Origin: Episyrphus balteatus
Lineage: Eukaryota > Arthropoda > Insecta > Diptera > Syrphidae
Reading direction: 5' to 3'
Assembly (NCBI RefSeq): GCF_945859705.1
Contig: NC_079135.1
Location: forward strand, 38,799,679 to 38,863,678
DNA: 64,000 nucleotides
Shown here: positions 13,901 through 26,290 of the stretch, one piece after another
Layout of the letters: every line of letters starts with the position of its first letter
Position numbering within the stretch: position 1 is the stretch's first letter
Made by a program: the position numbers and the translations under genes
The notes under the pieces: model-generated
Database searches by the model: none
Told to the model about the DNA's origin: nothing
The model's input: the letters and a program-made list of their open reading frames with translations, nothing else

Positions 13901-16900
13901 ATCCTTCGCATACAATTCAATTGGAGTTGAAAAATTAATTTTTGAAGAAAATGACATTTCAAAATCTTTAAATCGTCATATCTCGTTAACCGAGCGTCTA
14001 AACAGGTCAAAACTTGCAAAATTCAAAATTCTCTAATAACAAAACTACATGTCCAAAACTTATAGAAAATACATTTTTGTGCTCTGTGAGTCGATATCCT
14101 TCGCATACAATTCAATTGGAGTTGAAAAATTCATTTTTGAAGAAAATGACATTTCAAAATCTTTAAATCGTCATATCTCGTTAACCGAGCGTCTAAACAG
14201 GTCAAAACTTGCAAAATTCAAAATTCTCTAATAACAAAACTACATGTCCAAAACTTATAGAAAATACATTTTTGTGCTCTGTGAGTCGATATCCTTCGCA
14301 TACAATTCAATTGGAGTTGAAAAATTCATTTTTGAAGAAAATGACATTTCAAAATCTTTAAATCGTCATATCTCGTTAACCGAGCGTCTAAACAGGTCAA
14401 AAATTGCAAAATTCAAAATTCTCTAAAAACAAAACTACAAGTCCAAAACTTATAGAAAATACATTTTTGTGCTCTGTGAGTCGATATCCTTCGCATACAA
14501 TTCAATTGGAGTTGAAAAATTAATTTTTGAAGAAAATGACATTTCAAAATCTTTAAATCGTCATATCTCGTTAACCGAGCGTCTAAACAGGTCAAAACTT
14601 GCAAAATTCAAAATTCTCTAAAAACAAAACTACAAGTCCAAAACTTATAGAAAATACATTTTTGTGATCTGTGAGTCGATATCCTTCGCATACAATTCAA
14701 TTGGAGTTGAAAAATTAATTTTTGAAGAAAATGACATTTCAAAATCTTTAAATCGTCATATCTCGTTAACCGAGCGTCTAAACAGGTCAAAACTTGCAAA
14801 ATTCAAAATTCTCTAATAACAAAACTACATGTCCAAAACTTATAGAAAATACATTTTTGTGCTCTGTGAGTCGATATCCTTCGCATACAATTCAATTGGA
14901 GTTGAAAAATTCATTTTTGAAGAAAATGACATTTCAAAATCTTTAAATCGTCATATCTCGTTAACCGAGCGTCTAAACAGGTCAAAACTTGCAAAATTCA
15001 AAATTCTCTAATAACAAAACTACATGTCCAAAACTTATAGAAAATACATTTTTGTGCTCTGTGAGTCGATATCCTTCGCATACAATTCAATTGGAGTTGA
15101 AAAATTCATTTTTGAAGAAAATGACATTTAAAAATCTTTAAATCGTCATATCTCGTTAACCGAGCGTCTAAACAGGTAAAAGTTTGCAAAATTCAAAATT
15201 CTCTAAAAACAAAACTACAAGTCCAAAACTTATAGAAAATACATTTTTGTGCTCTGTGAGTCGATATCCTTCGCATACAATTCAATTGGAGTTGAAAAAT
15301 TCATTTTTGAAGAAAATGACATTTCAAAATCTTTAAATCGTCATATCTCGTTAACCGAGCGTCTAAACAGGTCAAAACTTGCAAAATTCAAAATTCTCTA
15401 AAAACAAAACTACAAGTCCAAAACTTATAGAAAATACATTTTTGTGCTCTGTGAGTCGATATCCTTTGCATACAATTCAATTGGAGTTGAAAAATTAATT
15501 TTTGAAGAAAATGACATTTCAAAATCTTTAAATCGTCATATCTCGTTAACCGAGCGTCTAAACAGGTCAAAACTTGCAAAATTCAAAATTCTCTAAAAAC
15601 AAAACTACAAGTCCAAAACTTATAGAAAATACATTTTTGTGATCTGTGAGTCGATATCCTTCGCAAACAATTCAATTGGAGTTGAAAAATTCATTTTTGA
15701 AGAAAATGACATTTCAAAATCTTTAAATCGTCATATCTCGTTAACCGAGCGTCTAAACAGGTCAAAACTTGCAAAATTCAAAATTCTCTAATAACAAAAC
15801 TACATGTCCAAAACTTATAGAAAATACATTTTTGTGCTCTGTGAGTCGATATCCTTTGCATACAATTCAATTGGAGTTGAAAAATTAATTTTTGAAGAAA
15901 ATGACATTTCAAAATCTTTAAATCGTCATATCTCGTTAACCGAGCGTCTAAACAGGTCAAAACTTGCAAAATTCAAAATTCTCTAATAACAAAACTACAT
16001 GTCCAAAACTTATAGAAAATACATTTTTGTGCTCTGTGAGTCGATATCCTTCGCATACAATTCAATTGGAGTTGAAAAATTCATTTTTGAAGAAAATGAC
16101 ATTTCAAAATCTTTAAATCGTCATATCTCGTTAACCGAGCGTCTAAACAGGTCAAAACTTGCAAAATTCAAAATTCTCTAATAACAAAACTACATGTCCA
16201 AAACTTATAGAAAATACATTTTTGTGCTCTGTGAGTCGATATCCTTTGCATACAATTCAATTGGAGTTGAAAAATTAATTTTTGAAGAAAATGACATTTC
16301 AAAATCTTTAAATCGTCATATCTCGTTAACCGAGCGTCTAAACAGGTCAAAACTTGCAAAATTCAAAATTCTCTAATAACAAAACTACATGTCCAAAACT
16401 TATAGAAAATACATTTTTGTGCTCTGTGAGTCGATATCCTTCGCATACAATTCAATTGGAGTTGAAAAATTCATTTTTGAAGAAAATGACATTTCAAAAT
16501 CTTTAAATCGTCATATCTCGTTAACCGAGCGTCTAAACAGGTCAAAACTTGCAAAATTCAAAATTCTCTAATAACAAAACTACATGTCCAAAACTTATAG
16601 AAAATACATTTTTGTGATCTGTGAGTCGATATCCTTCGCAAACAATTCAATTGGAGTTGAAAAATTCATTTTTGAAGAAAATGACATTTCAAAATCTTTA
16701 AATCGTCATATCTCGTTAACCGAGCGTCTAAACAGGTCAAAACTTGCAAAATTCAAAATTCTCTAAAAACAAAACTACAAGTCCAAAACTTATAGAAAAT
16801 ACATTTTTGTGATCTGTGAGTCGATATCCTTCGCATACAATTCAATTGGAGTTGAAAAATTCATTTTTGAAGAAAATGACATTTCAAAATCTTTAAATCG

Positions 16901-19900
16901 TCATATCTCGTTAACCGAGCGTCTAAACAGGTCAAAACTTGCAAAATTCAAAATTCTCTAAAAACAAAACTACAAGTCCAAAACTTATAGAAAATACATT
17001 TTTGTGATCTGTGAGTCGATATCCTTCGCATACAATTCAATTGGAGTTGAAAAATTCATTTTTGAAGAAAATGACATTTCAAAATCTTTAAATCGTCATA
17101 TCTCGTTAACCGAGCGTTTAAACAGGTCAAAACTTGCAAAATTCAAAATTCTCTAAAAACAAAACTACAACTCCAAAACTTATAGAAAATACATTTTTGT
17201 GATCTGTGAGTCGATATCCTTCGCATACAATTCAATTGGAGTTGAAAAATTCATTTTTGAAGAAAATGACATTTCAAAATCTTTAAATCGTCATATCTCG
17301 TTAACCGAGCGTCTAAACAGGTCAAAACTTGCAAAATTCAAAATTCTCTAAAAACAAAACTACAAGTCCAAAACTTATAGAAAATACATTTTTGTGCTCT
17401 GTGAGTCGATATCCTTCGCATACAATTCAATTGGAGTTGAAAAATTAATTTTTGAAGAAAATGACATTTCAAAATCTTTAAATCGTCATATCTCGTTAAC
17501 CGAGCGTCTAAACAGGTCAAAACTTGCAAAATTCAAAATTCTCTAAAAACAAAACTACAAGTCCAAAACTTATAGAAAATACATTTTTGTGATCTGTGAG
17601 TCGATATCCTTCGCATACAATTCAATTGGAGTTGAAAAATTAATTTTTGAAGAAAATGACATTTCAAAATCTTTAAATCGTCATATCTCGTTAACCGAGC
17701 GTCTAAACAGGTCAAAACTTGCAAAATTCAAAATTCTCTAATAACAAAACTACATGTCCAAAACTTATAGAAAATACATTTTTGTGCTCTGTGAGTCGAT
17801 ATCCTTCGCATACAATTCAATTGGAGTTGAAAAATTCATTTTTGAAGAAAATGACATTTCAAAATCTTTAAATCGTCATATCTCGTTAACCGAGCGTCTA
17901 AACAGGTCAAAACTTGCAAAATTCAAAATTCTCTAAAAACAAAACTACAAGTCCAAAACTTATAGAAAATACATTTTTGTGATCTGTGAGTCGATATCCT
18001 TCGCATACAATTCAATTGGAGTTGAAAAATTCATTTTTGAAGAAAATGACATTTCAAAATCTTTAAATCGTCATATCTCGTTAACCGAGCGTCTAAACAG
18101 GTCAAAACTTGCAAAATTCAAAATTCTCTAAAAACAAAACTACAAGTCCAAAACTTATAGAAAACACATTTTTGTGATCTGTGAGTCGATATCCTTCGCA
18201 TACAATTCAATTGGAGTTGAAAAATTCATTTTTGAAGAAAATGACATTTCAAAATCTTTAAATCGTCATATCTCGTTAACCGAACGTCTAAACAGGTCAA
18301 AACTTGCAAAATTCAAAATTCTCTAATAACAAAACTACATGTCCAAAACTTATAGAAAATACATTTTTGTGCTCTGTGAGTCGATATCCTTTGCATACAA
18401 TTCAATTGGAGTTGAAAAATTCATTTTTGAAGAAAATGACATTTCAAAATCTTTAAATCGTCATATCTCGTTAACCGAGCGTCTAAACAGGTCAAAACTT
18501 GCAAAATTCAAAATTCTCTAAAAACAAAACTACAAGTCCAAAACTTATAGAAAATACATTTTTGTGCTCTGTGAGTAGATATCCTTCGCATACAATTCAA
18601 TTGGAGTTGAAAAATTCATTTTTGAAGAAAATGACATTTCAAAATCTTTAAATCGTCATATCTCGTTAACCGAGCGTCTAAACAGGTCAAAACTTGCAAA
18701 ATTCAAAATTCTCTAAAAACAAAACTACAAGTCCAAAACTTATAGAAAACACATTTTTGTGATCTGTGAGTCGATATCCTTCGCATACAATTCAATTGGA
18801 GTTGAAAAATTCATTTTTGAAGAAAATGACATTTCAAAATCTTTAAATCGTCATATCTCGTTAACCGAACGTCTAAACAGGTCAAAACTTGCAAAATTCA
18901 AAATTCTCTAATAACAAAACTACATGTCCAAAACTTATAGAAAATACATTTTTGTGCTCTGTGAGTCGATATCCTTTGCATACAATTCAATTGGAGTTGA
19001 AAAATTCATTTTTTGAAGAAAATGACATTTCAAAATCTTTAAATCGTCATATCTCGTTAACCGAGCGTCTAAACAGGTCAAAACTTGCAAAATTCAAAAT
19101 TCTCTAAAAACAAAACTACAAGTCCAAAACTTATAGAAAATACATTTTTGTGATCTGTGAGTCGATATCCTTCGCATACAATTCAATTGGAGTTGAAAAA
19201 TTCATTTTTGAAGAAAATGACATTTCAAAATCTTTAAATCGTCATATCTCGTTAACCGAACGTCTAAACAGGTCAAAACTTGCAAAATTCAAAATTCTCT
19301 AAAAACAAAACTACAAGTCCAAAACTTATAGAAAATACATTTTTGTGCTCTGTGAGTAGATATCCTTCGCATACAATTCAATTGGAGTTAAAAAATTCAT
19401 TTTTGAAGAAAATGACATTTCAAAATCTTTAAATCGTCATATCTCGTTAACCGAGCGTCTAAACAGGTCAAAACTTGCAAAATTCAAAATTCTCTAAAAA
19501 CAAAACTACAAGTCCAAAACTTATAGAAAATACATTTTTGTGCTCTGTGAGTAGATATCCTTCGCATACAATTCAATTGGAGTTGAAAAATTCATTTTTG
19601 AAGAAAATGACATTTCAAAATCTTTAAATCGTCATATCTCGTTAACCGAGCGTCTAAACAGGTCAAAACTTGCAAAATTCAAAATTCTCTAAAAACAAAA
19701 CTACAAGTCCAAAACTTATAGAAAATACATTTTTGTGATCTGTGAGTCGATATCCTTCGCATACAATTCAATTGGAGTTGAAAAATTCACGTTTGAAGAA
19801 AATCACATTTCAAAATCTTTAAATCGTCATATCTCCTTTACCGAGCGTCTAAACAGGTCAAAACTTGCAAAATTCAAAATTCTCTAAAAACAAAACTACA

Positions 19901-21460
19901 AGTCCAAAACTTATAGAAAATACATTTTTGTGCTCTGTGAGTAGATATCCTTCGCATACAATTCAATTGGAGTTGAAAAATTCATTTTTGAAGAAAATGA
20001 CATTTCAAAATCTTTAAATCGTCATATCTCGTTAACCGAGCGTCTAAACAGGTCAAAACTTGCAAAATTCAAAATTCTCTAAAAACAAAACTACAAGTCC
20101 AAAACTTATAGAAAATACATTTTTGTGCTCTGTGAGTAGATATCCTTCGCATACAATTCAATTGGAGTTGAAAAATTCATTTTTGAAGAAAATGACATTT
20201 CAAAATCTTTAAATCGTCATATCTCGTTAACCGAGCGTCTAAACAGGTCAAAACTTGCAAAATTCAAAATTCTCTAAAAACAAAACTACAAGTCCAAAAC
20301 TTATAGAAAATACATTTTTGTGCTCTGTGAGTCGATATCCTTCGCATACAATTCAATTGGAGTTGAAAAATTCATTTTTGAAGAAAATGACATTTCAAAA
20401 TCTTTGAATCGTCATATCTCGTTAACCGAACGTCTAAACAGGTCAAAACTTGCAAAATTCAAAATTCTCTAATAACAAAACTACATGTTTGTCCAAAACT
20501 TATAGAAAATACATTTTTGTGCTCTGTGAGTCGATATCCTTTGCATACAATTCAATTGGAGTTGAAAAATTAATTTTTGAAGAAAATGACATTTCAAAAT
20601 CTTTAAATCGTCATATCTCGTTAACCGAGCGTCTAAACAGGTCAAAACTTGCAAAATTCAAAATTCTCTAAAAACAAAACTACAAGTCCAAAACTTATAG
20701 AAAATACATTTTTGTGCTCTGTGAGTAGATATCCTTCGCATACAATTCAATTGGAGTTGAAAAATTCATTTTTGAAAAAAATGACATTTCAAAATCTTTA
20801 AATCGTCATATCTCGTTAACCGAGCGTCTAAACAGGTCAAAACTTGCAAAATTCAAAATTCTCTAAAAACAAAACTACAAGTCCAAAACTTATAGAAAAT
20901 ACATTTTTGTGCTCTGTGAGTAGATATCCTTCGCATACAATTCAATTGGAGTTGAAAAATTCATTTTTGAAGAAAATGATATTTCAAAATCTTTAAATCG
21001 TCATATCTCGTTAACCGAGCGTCTAAACAGGTCAAAACTTGCAAAATTCAAAATTCTCTAAAAACAAAACTACAAGTCCAAAACTTATAGAAAATACATT
21101 TTTGTGCTCTGTGAGTAGATATCCTTCGCATACAATTCAATTGGAGTTGAAAAATTCATTTTTGAAGAAAATGACATTTCAAAATCTTTAAATCGTCATA
21201 TCTCGTTAACCGAGCGTCTAAACAGGTCAAAACTTGCAAAATTCAAAATTCTCTAAAAACAAAACTACAAGTCCAAAACTTATAGAAAATACATTTTTGT
21301 GATCTGTGAGTCGATATCCTTCGCATACAATTCAATTGGAGTTGAAAAATTCATTTTTGAAGAAAATGACATTTCAAAATCTTTGAATCGTCATATCTCG
21401 TTAACCGAACGTCTAAACAGGTCAAAACTTGCAAAATTCAAAATTCTCTAATAACAAAAC

Positions 21461-23311
21461 TACATGTCCAAAACTTATAGAAAATACATTTTTGTGTTCT
21501 GTGAGTCGATATCCTTTGCATACAATTCAATTGGAGTTGAAAAATTAATTTTTGAAGAAAATGACATTTCAAAATCTTTAACCGAGCGTCTAAACAGGTC
21601 AAAACTTGCAAAATTCAAAATTCTCTAAAAACAAAACTACAAGTCCAAAACTTATAGAAAATACATTTTTGTGATCTGTGAGTCGATATCCTTCGCATAC
21701 AATTCAATTGGAGTTGAAAAATTCATTTTTGAAGAAAATGACATTTCAAAATCTTTAAATCGTCATATCTCGTTAACCGAGCGTCTAAACAGGTCAAAAC
21801 TTGCAAAATTCAAAATTATCTAATAACAAAACTACATGTCCAAAACTTATAGAAAATACATTTTTGTGCTCTGTGAGTCGATATCCTTTGCATACAATTC
21901 AATTGGAATTGAAAAATTAATTTTTGAAGAAAATGACATTTCAAAATCTTTAACCGAGCGTCTAAACAGGTCAAAACTTGCAAAATTCAAAATTCTCTAA
22001 AAACAAAACTACAAGTCCAAAACTTATAGAAAATACATTTTTGTGATCTGTGAGTCGATATCCTTCGCATACAATTCAATTGGAGTTGAAAAATTCATTT
22101 TTGAAGAAAATGACATTTCAAAATCTTTGAATCGTCATATCTCGTTAACCGAACGTCTAAACAGGTCAAAACTTGCAAAATTCAAAATTCTCTAATAACA
22201 AAACTACATGTCCAAAACTTATAGAAAATACATTTTTGTGCTCTGTGAGTCGATATCCTTTGCATACAATTCAATTGGAGTTGAAAAATTAATTTTTGAA
22301 GAAAATGACATTTCAAAATCTTTAACCGAGCGTCTAAACAGGTCAAAACTTGCAAAATTCAAAATTCTCTAAAAACAAAACTACAAGTCCAAAACTTATA
22401 GAAAATACATTTTTGTGATCTGTGAGTCGATATCCTTCGCATACAATTCAATTGGAGTTGAAAAATTCATTTTTGAAGAAAATGACATTTCAAAATCTTT
22501 AAATCGTCATATCTCGTTAACCGAGCGTCTAAACAGGTCAAAACTTGCAAAATTCAAAATTCTCTAAAAACAAAACTACAAGTCCAAAACTTATAGAAAA
22601 TACATTTTTGTGATCTGTGAGTCGATATCCTTCGCATACAATTCAATTGGAGTTGAAAAATTCATTTTTGAAGAAAATGACATTTCAAAATCTTTGAATC
22701 GTCATATCTCGTTAACCGAACGTCTAAACAGGTCAAAACTTGCAAAATTCAAAATTCTCTAATAACAAAACTACATGTCCAAAACTTATAGAAAATACAT
22801 CTTTGTGCTCTGTGAGTCGATATCCTTTGCATACAATTCAATTGGAGTTGAAAAATTAATTTTTGAAGAAAATGACATTTCAAAATCTTTAACCGAGCGT
22901 CTAAACAGGTCAAAACTTGCAAAATTCAAAATTCTCTAAAAACAAAACTACAAGTCCAAAACTTATAGAAAATACATTTTTGTGATCTGTGAGTCGATAT
23001 CCTTCGCATACAATTCAATTGGAGTTGAAAAATTCATTTTTGAAGAAAATGACATTTCAAAATCTTTAAATCGTCATATCTCGTTAACCGAGCGTCTAAA
23101 CAGGTCAAAACTTGCAAAATTCAAAATTATCTAATAACAAAACTACATGTCCAAAACTTATAGAAAATACATTTTTGTGCTCTGTGAGTCGATATCCTTT
23201 GCATACAATTCAATTGGAGTTGAAAAATTAATTTTTGAAGAAAATGACATTTCAAAATCTTTAACCGAGCGTCTAAACAGGTCAAAACTTGCAAAATTCA
23301 AAATTCTCTAA
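21461..23311 (+). repeat. 372-bp dimer with 177-bp deleted monomers
   Basis: Five monomers lack the same 18 bp, giving CTTTAACCGAG in place of CTTTAAATCG...GTTAACCGAG, with junctions near 21580, 21952, 22323, 22890 and 23262. A TTAA microhomology flanks the lost segment. The spacings are 372, 371, 567 and 372 bp, so a 195+177 dimer has been amplified, with one extra 195-bp monomer in the middle. The block abuts the foldback element. Confidence 0.9.
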
Positions 23312-23965
23312 TAATCCAGTCAAATAAGGGTTTAACCTCGGAATGAATGTTAGTAGAAATTTTTTTTGCTCAATATCTTCCTTTTGCCATTCTATAACAT
23401 ATCTCAAAAGTCTAGAAAAATCTCATGTCCGCTTGTCGCGATTTCAAGGTCAAATCGCGAAATGAAGATTTTCAAAATTAGCAAAAATAGGCTATGGTAT
23501 TATATACACATATGATACATGATTTCAAGGTATTTTTTAATGCTGATTCCAAAAAATCTAAAATCAAGGCAATCTGACGTCTCTGAAAAAAGTTATACCT
23601 GTTTTTTATGTGTCAACCCATATTATTATAACAGTTGCTAACTTACTACCGAAAAACACTTAAAAGTAATGGTAGCGGAATCATATTTTGCATGAGGGTT
23701 TTCATTTCCATTATCATTAAGAATCAAAACAATGCAATGCAAAAAAACATTTATATCCATGACAAAATGGTATTTTTTGAGAAAAGGGGAAATTTTGGGA
23801 TGTGCACTAAAAAACATCCTGGTACAATCTTGGAATTAGTGCTAATAGGCTAATTTTTTTGTTTCTATCTTTGTTTGGATATTCTTTAACTTATGTCAAA
23901 AATCTAAAAAATCTCATGTCCGCAAGTTCTAATTTTCCAGGTTAAACTAAGTTAGGTGCAGATTT
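23312..23965 (+). repeat. Left arm of the foldback element
   Basis: This arm pairs with 24156-24817 on the other strand, for example GAATGTTAGTAGAAATTTTT near 23345 with its complement near 24765, and ATAGGCTATGGTATTATATA near 23490 with its complement near 24620. It contains a small palindrome, CGCGATTT-7 nt-AAATCGCG (23437-23459), and a CATGTCCGC word near 23424 and again near 23915. Confidence 0.85.
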
Positions 23966-24155
23966 AAAAAAAATAATAAAAAAACTTTAGATTCTTATAT
24001 GTATACCAACATAACCCATATCATTTCAAGGTATTTTTTAACGCTGATTCCAACAAAACCCACAAACAAATCAATATGACCATCCCTGAAAAGTAATGTA
24101 CCTTATTCATGTTGATCTTACACAAATATCTGAAGAGTAGTTTTTCAATTTTTTC

Positions 24156-24817
24156 AAATCTGCACCTTATCTTCAAACCAAGAAAATTAGGACTTGCGGA
24201 CATGAGATTTTTTTAGATTTTTGAGGGTAGTTAAAAAATATCCAAACAAAGATTAAAATGAAAAAATTAGCCTATTAGCACTTATTCCTAAGATGAACAA
24301 GAATCTTCTTTAGTGCATATCCTAAAATTTGCCCCTCCATCAAAAAATACCATTATTTCGTAGGTATATATATTTTTTGTAATGGATAGTTTTGATTTTT
24401 AATAATGATGGATTCTAAAATCTTCATGCAAAATTTGGTTCATCTGCCATAACTTTTAAGGGTTTTTCGGCAGTAAGTTTGCAACTGTTATAATAATATG
24501 AGTTGACAGATGAAAAACAGGTATAACTTTTTCCAGAGTCGTCAGATTGTCTTGATTTTAGATTTTTTGGAATCAGCATTAAAAAATACCTTGAAATCAT
24601 GTATCATGTGTGTATATAATACCATAGCCTATTTTTGCTAATTTTGAAAATCTTCATTTCGCGATTTGACCTTGAAATCGCGACAAGCGGACATGAGATT
24701 TTTCTAGACTTTTGAGATATGTTATAGAATGGCAAAAGGAAGATATTGAGCAAAAAAAATTTCTACTAACATTCTTTCCGAGATTTACCCCTTTTTTCTC
24801 CTTATTTTACTGTATTA
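24156..24817 (-). repeat. Right arm of the foldback element
   Basis: This is the reverse complement of the left arm with scattered substitutions and small indels. The innermost recognisable pairing is GCAGATTT (ending 23965) with AAATCTGC (24156-24163). Confidence 0.85.
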
Positions 24818-25525
24818 TAAAAACAAAACTACAAGTCCAAAACTTATAGAAAATACATTTTTGTGCTCTGTGAGTAGATATCCTTCGCATACAATTCAAT
24901 TGGAGTTGAAAAATTCATTTTTGAAGAAAATGACATTTCAAAATCTTTAAATCGTCATATCTCGTTAACCGAGCGTCTAAACAGGTCAAAACTTGCAAAA
25001 TTCAAAATTATCTAATAACAAAACTACAAGTCCAAAACTTATAGAAAATACATTTTTGTGCTCTGTGAGTAGATATCCTTCGCATACAATTCAATTGGAG
25101 TTGAAAAATTCATTTTTGAAGAAAATGACATTTCAAAATCTTTAAATCGTCATATCTCGTTAACCGAGCGTCTAAACAGGTCAAAACTTGCAAAATTCAA
25201 AATTCTCTAAAAACAAAACTACAAGTCCAAAACTTATAGAAAATACATTTTTGTGATCTGTGAGTCGATATCCTTCGCATACAATTCAATTGGAGTTGAA
25301 AAATTCATTTTTGAAGAAAATGACATTTCAAAATCTTTGAATCGTCATATCTCGTTAACCGAGCGTCTAAACAGGTCAAAACTTGCAAAATTCAAAATTC
25401 TCTAAAAACAAAACTACAAGTCCAAAACTTATAGAAAATACATTTTTGTGCTCTGTGAGTAGATATCCTTCGCATACAATTCAATTGGAGTTGAAAAATT
25501 AATTTTTTAAGAAAATGACATTTCA

Positions 25526-25593
25526 TAGTTCATAGTTCTTTTATTGTATAATTATACTCAGTAAGATACAAAATCTTATAAATTAGAGCAAAA
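25526..25593. repeat. 68-bp foreign insert in satellite, copy 1
   Basis: After GACATTTCA the monomer switches to a 68-bp non-satellite sequence (TAGTTCATAGTTC ... GAGCAAAA) and resumes at TACAATTCAATTGG. The switch replaces the stretch between two different monomer positions. The preceding TTAATTTTTTAAG differs from the usual TTAATTTTTGAAG in every copy. Confidence 0.9.
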
Positions 25594-26222
25594 TACAATT
25601 CAATTGGAGTTGAAAAATTCATTTTTGAAGAAAATGACATTTCAAAATCTTTAAATCGTCATATCTCGTTAACCGAGCGTCTAAACAGGTCAAAACTTGC
25701 AAAATTCAAAATTCTCTAAAAACAAAACTACAAGTCCAAAACTTATAGAAAATACATTTTTGTGCTCTGTGAGTAGATATCCTTCGCATACAATTCAATT
25801 GGAGTTGAAAAATTCATTTTTGAAGAAAATGACATTTCAAAATCTTTAAATCGTCATATCTCGTTAACCGAGCGTCTAAACAGGTCAAAACTTGCAAAAT
25901 TCAAAATTCTCTAAAAACAAAACTACAAGTCCAAAACTTATAGAAAATACATTTTTGTGCTCTGTGAGTCGATATCCTTCGCATACAATTCAATTGGAGT
26001 TGAAAAATTCATTTTTGAAGAAAATGACATTTCAAAATCTTTAAATCGTCATATCTCGTTAACCGAGCGTCTAAACAGGTCAAAACTTGCAAAATTCTCT
26101 AATAACAAAACTACATGTCCAAAACTTATAGAAAATACATTTTTGTGCTCTGTGAGTCGATATCCTTTGCATACAATTCAATTGGAGTTGAAAAATTAAT
26201 TTTTTAAGAAAATGACATTTCA

Positions 26223-26290
26223 TAGTTCATAGTTCTTTTATTGTATAATTATACTCAGTAAGATACAAAATCTTATAAATTAGAGCAAAA
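26223..26290. repeat. 68-bp foreign insert, copy 2
   Basis: Same length and same two junctions as the copy at 25526. It is preceded by a monomer that has lost one AAAATTC unit. Confidence 0.9.

Larger units (their letters stand above)
1..23311 (+). repeat. 195-bp satellite array, left block
   Basis: About 119 head-to-tail monomers of 195 bp, AT-rich and all in one orientation. Linked variant positions define types. One type has CTCTAATAAC, ACATGTCC, GTGCTCTG and often TTTGCAT. The other has CTCTAAAAAC, ACAAGTCC, GTGATCTG and TTCGCAT. The two often alternate as 390-bp dimers. Each monomer holds a near-palindrome, CTCGTTAACCGAG. Because 195 is divisible by 3, a 60-codon frame (plus) and a 63-codon frame (minus) recur, each closed by a stop in every monomer; I see no reason to call them genes. 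A 3-bp insert (near 3581, 7289 and 20487), a 1-bp insert (near 19011) and small deletions occur locally. The block is interrupted cleanly at 23312 by a foldback element. Confidence 0.97.
23312..24817. mobile_element. Non-autonomous foldback element with long inverted arms
   Basis: This 1506-bp non-satellite insert sits inside a monomer. Its ends are inverted repeats: TAATCCAGTCAAATAAGG on the left matches the complement of CCTTATTTTACTGTATTA on the right. It is flanked by TAA on both sides (23309-23311 and 24818-24820), and removing the element plus one TAA restores the satellite sequence CTCTAAAAAC. The arms are about 650 bp each and diverged; the loop is about 190 bp. There is no transposase-like ORF (the 72- and 60-codon frames are fortuitous). 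A 3-bp TAA duplication fits PIF/Harbinger-type insertion (TWA sites), but a TA-type element with one base of slippage cannot be ruled out. Confidence 0.82.

Noticed and set aside
1..23311. Regular repeats as a CRISPR array
   Set aside because: The repeats are contiguous 195-bp units with no spacers, in a eukaryotic context.
23635..24203. 72- and 60-codon ORFs in the foldback element as transposase remnants
   Set aside because: They have no recognisable motif and lie in arm and loop repeats; the element looks non-autonomous.
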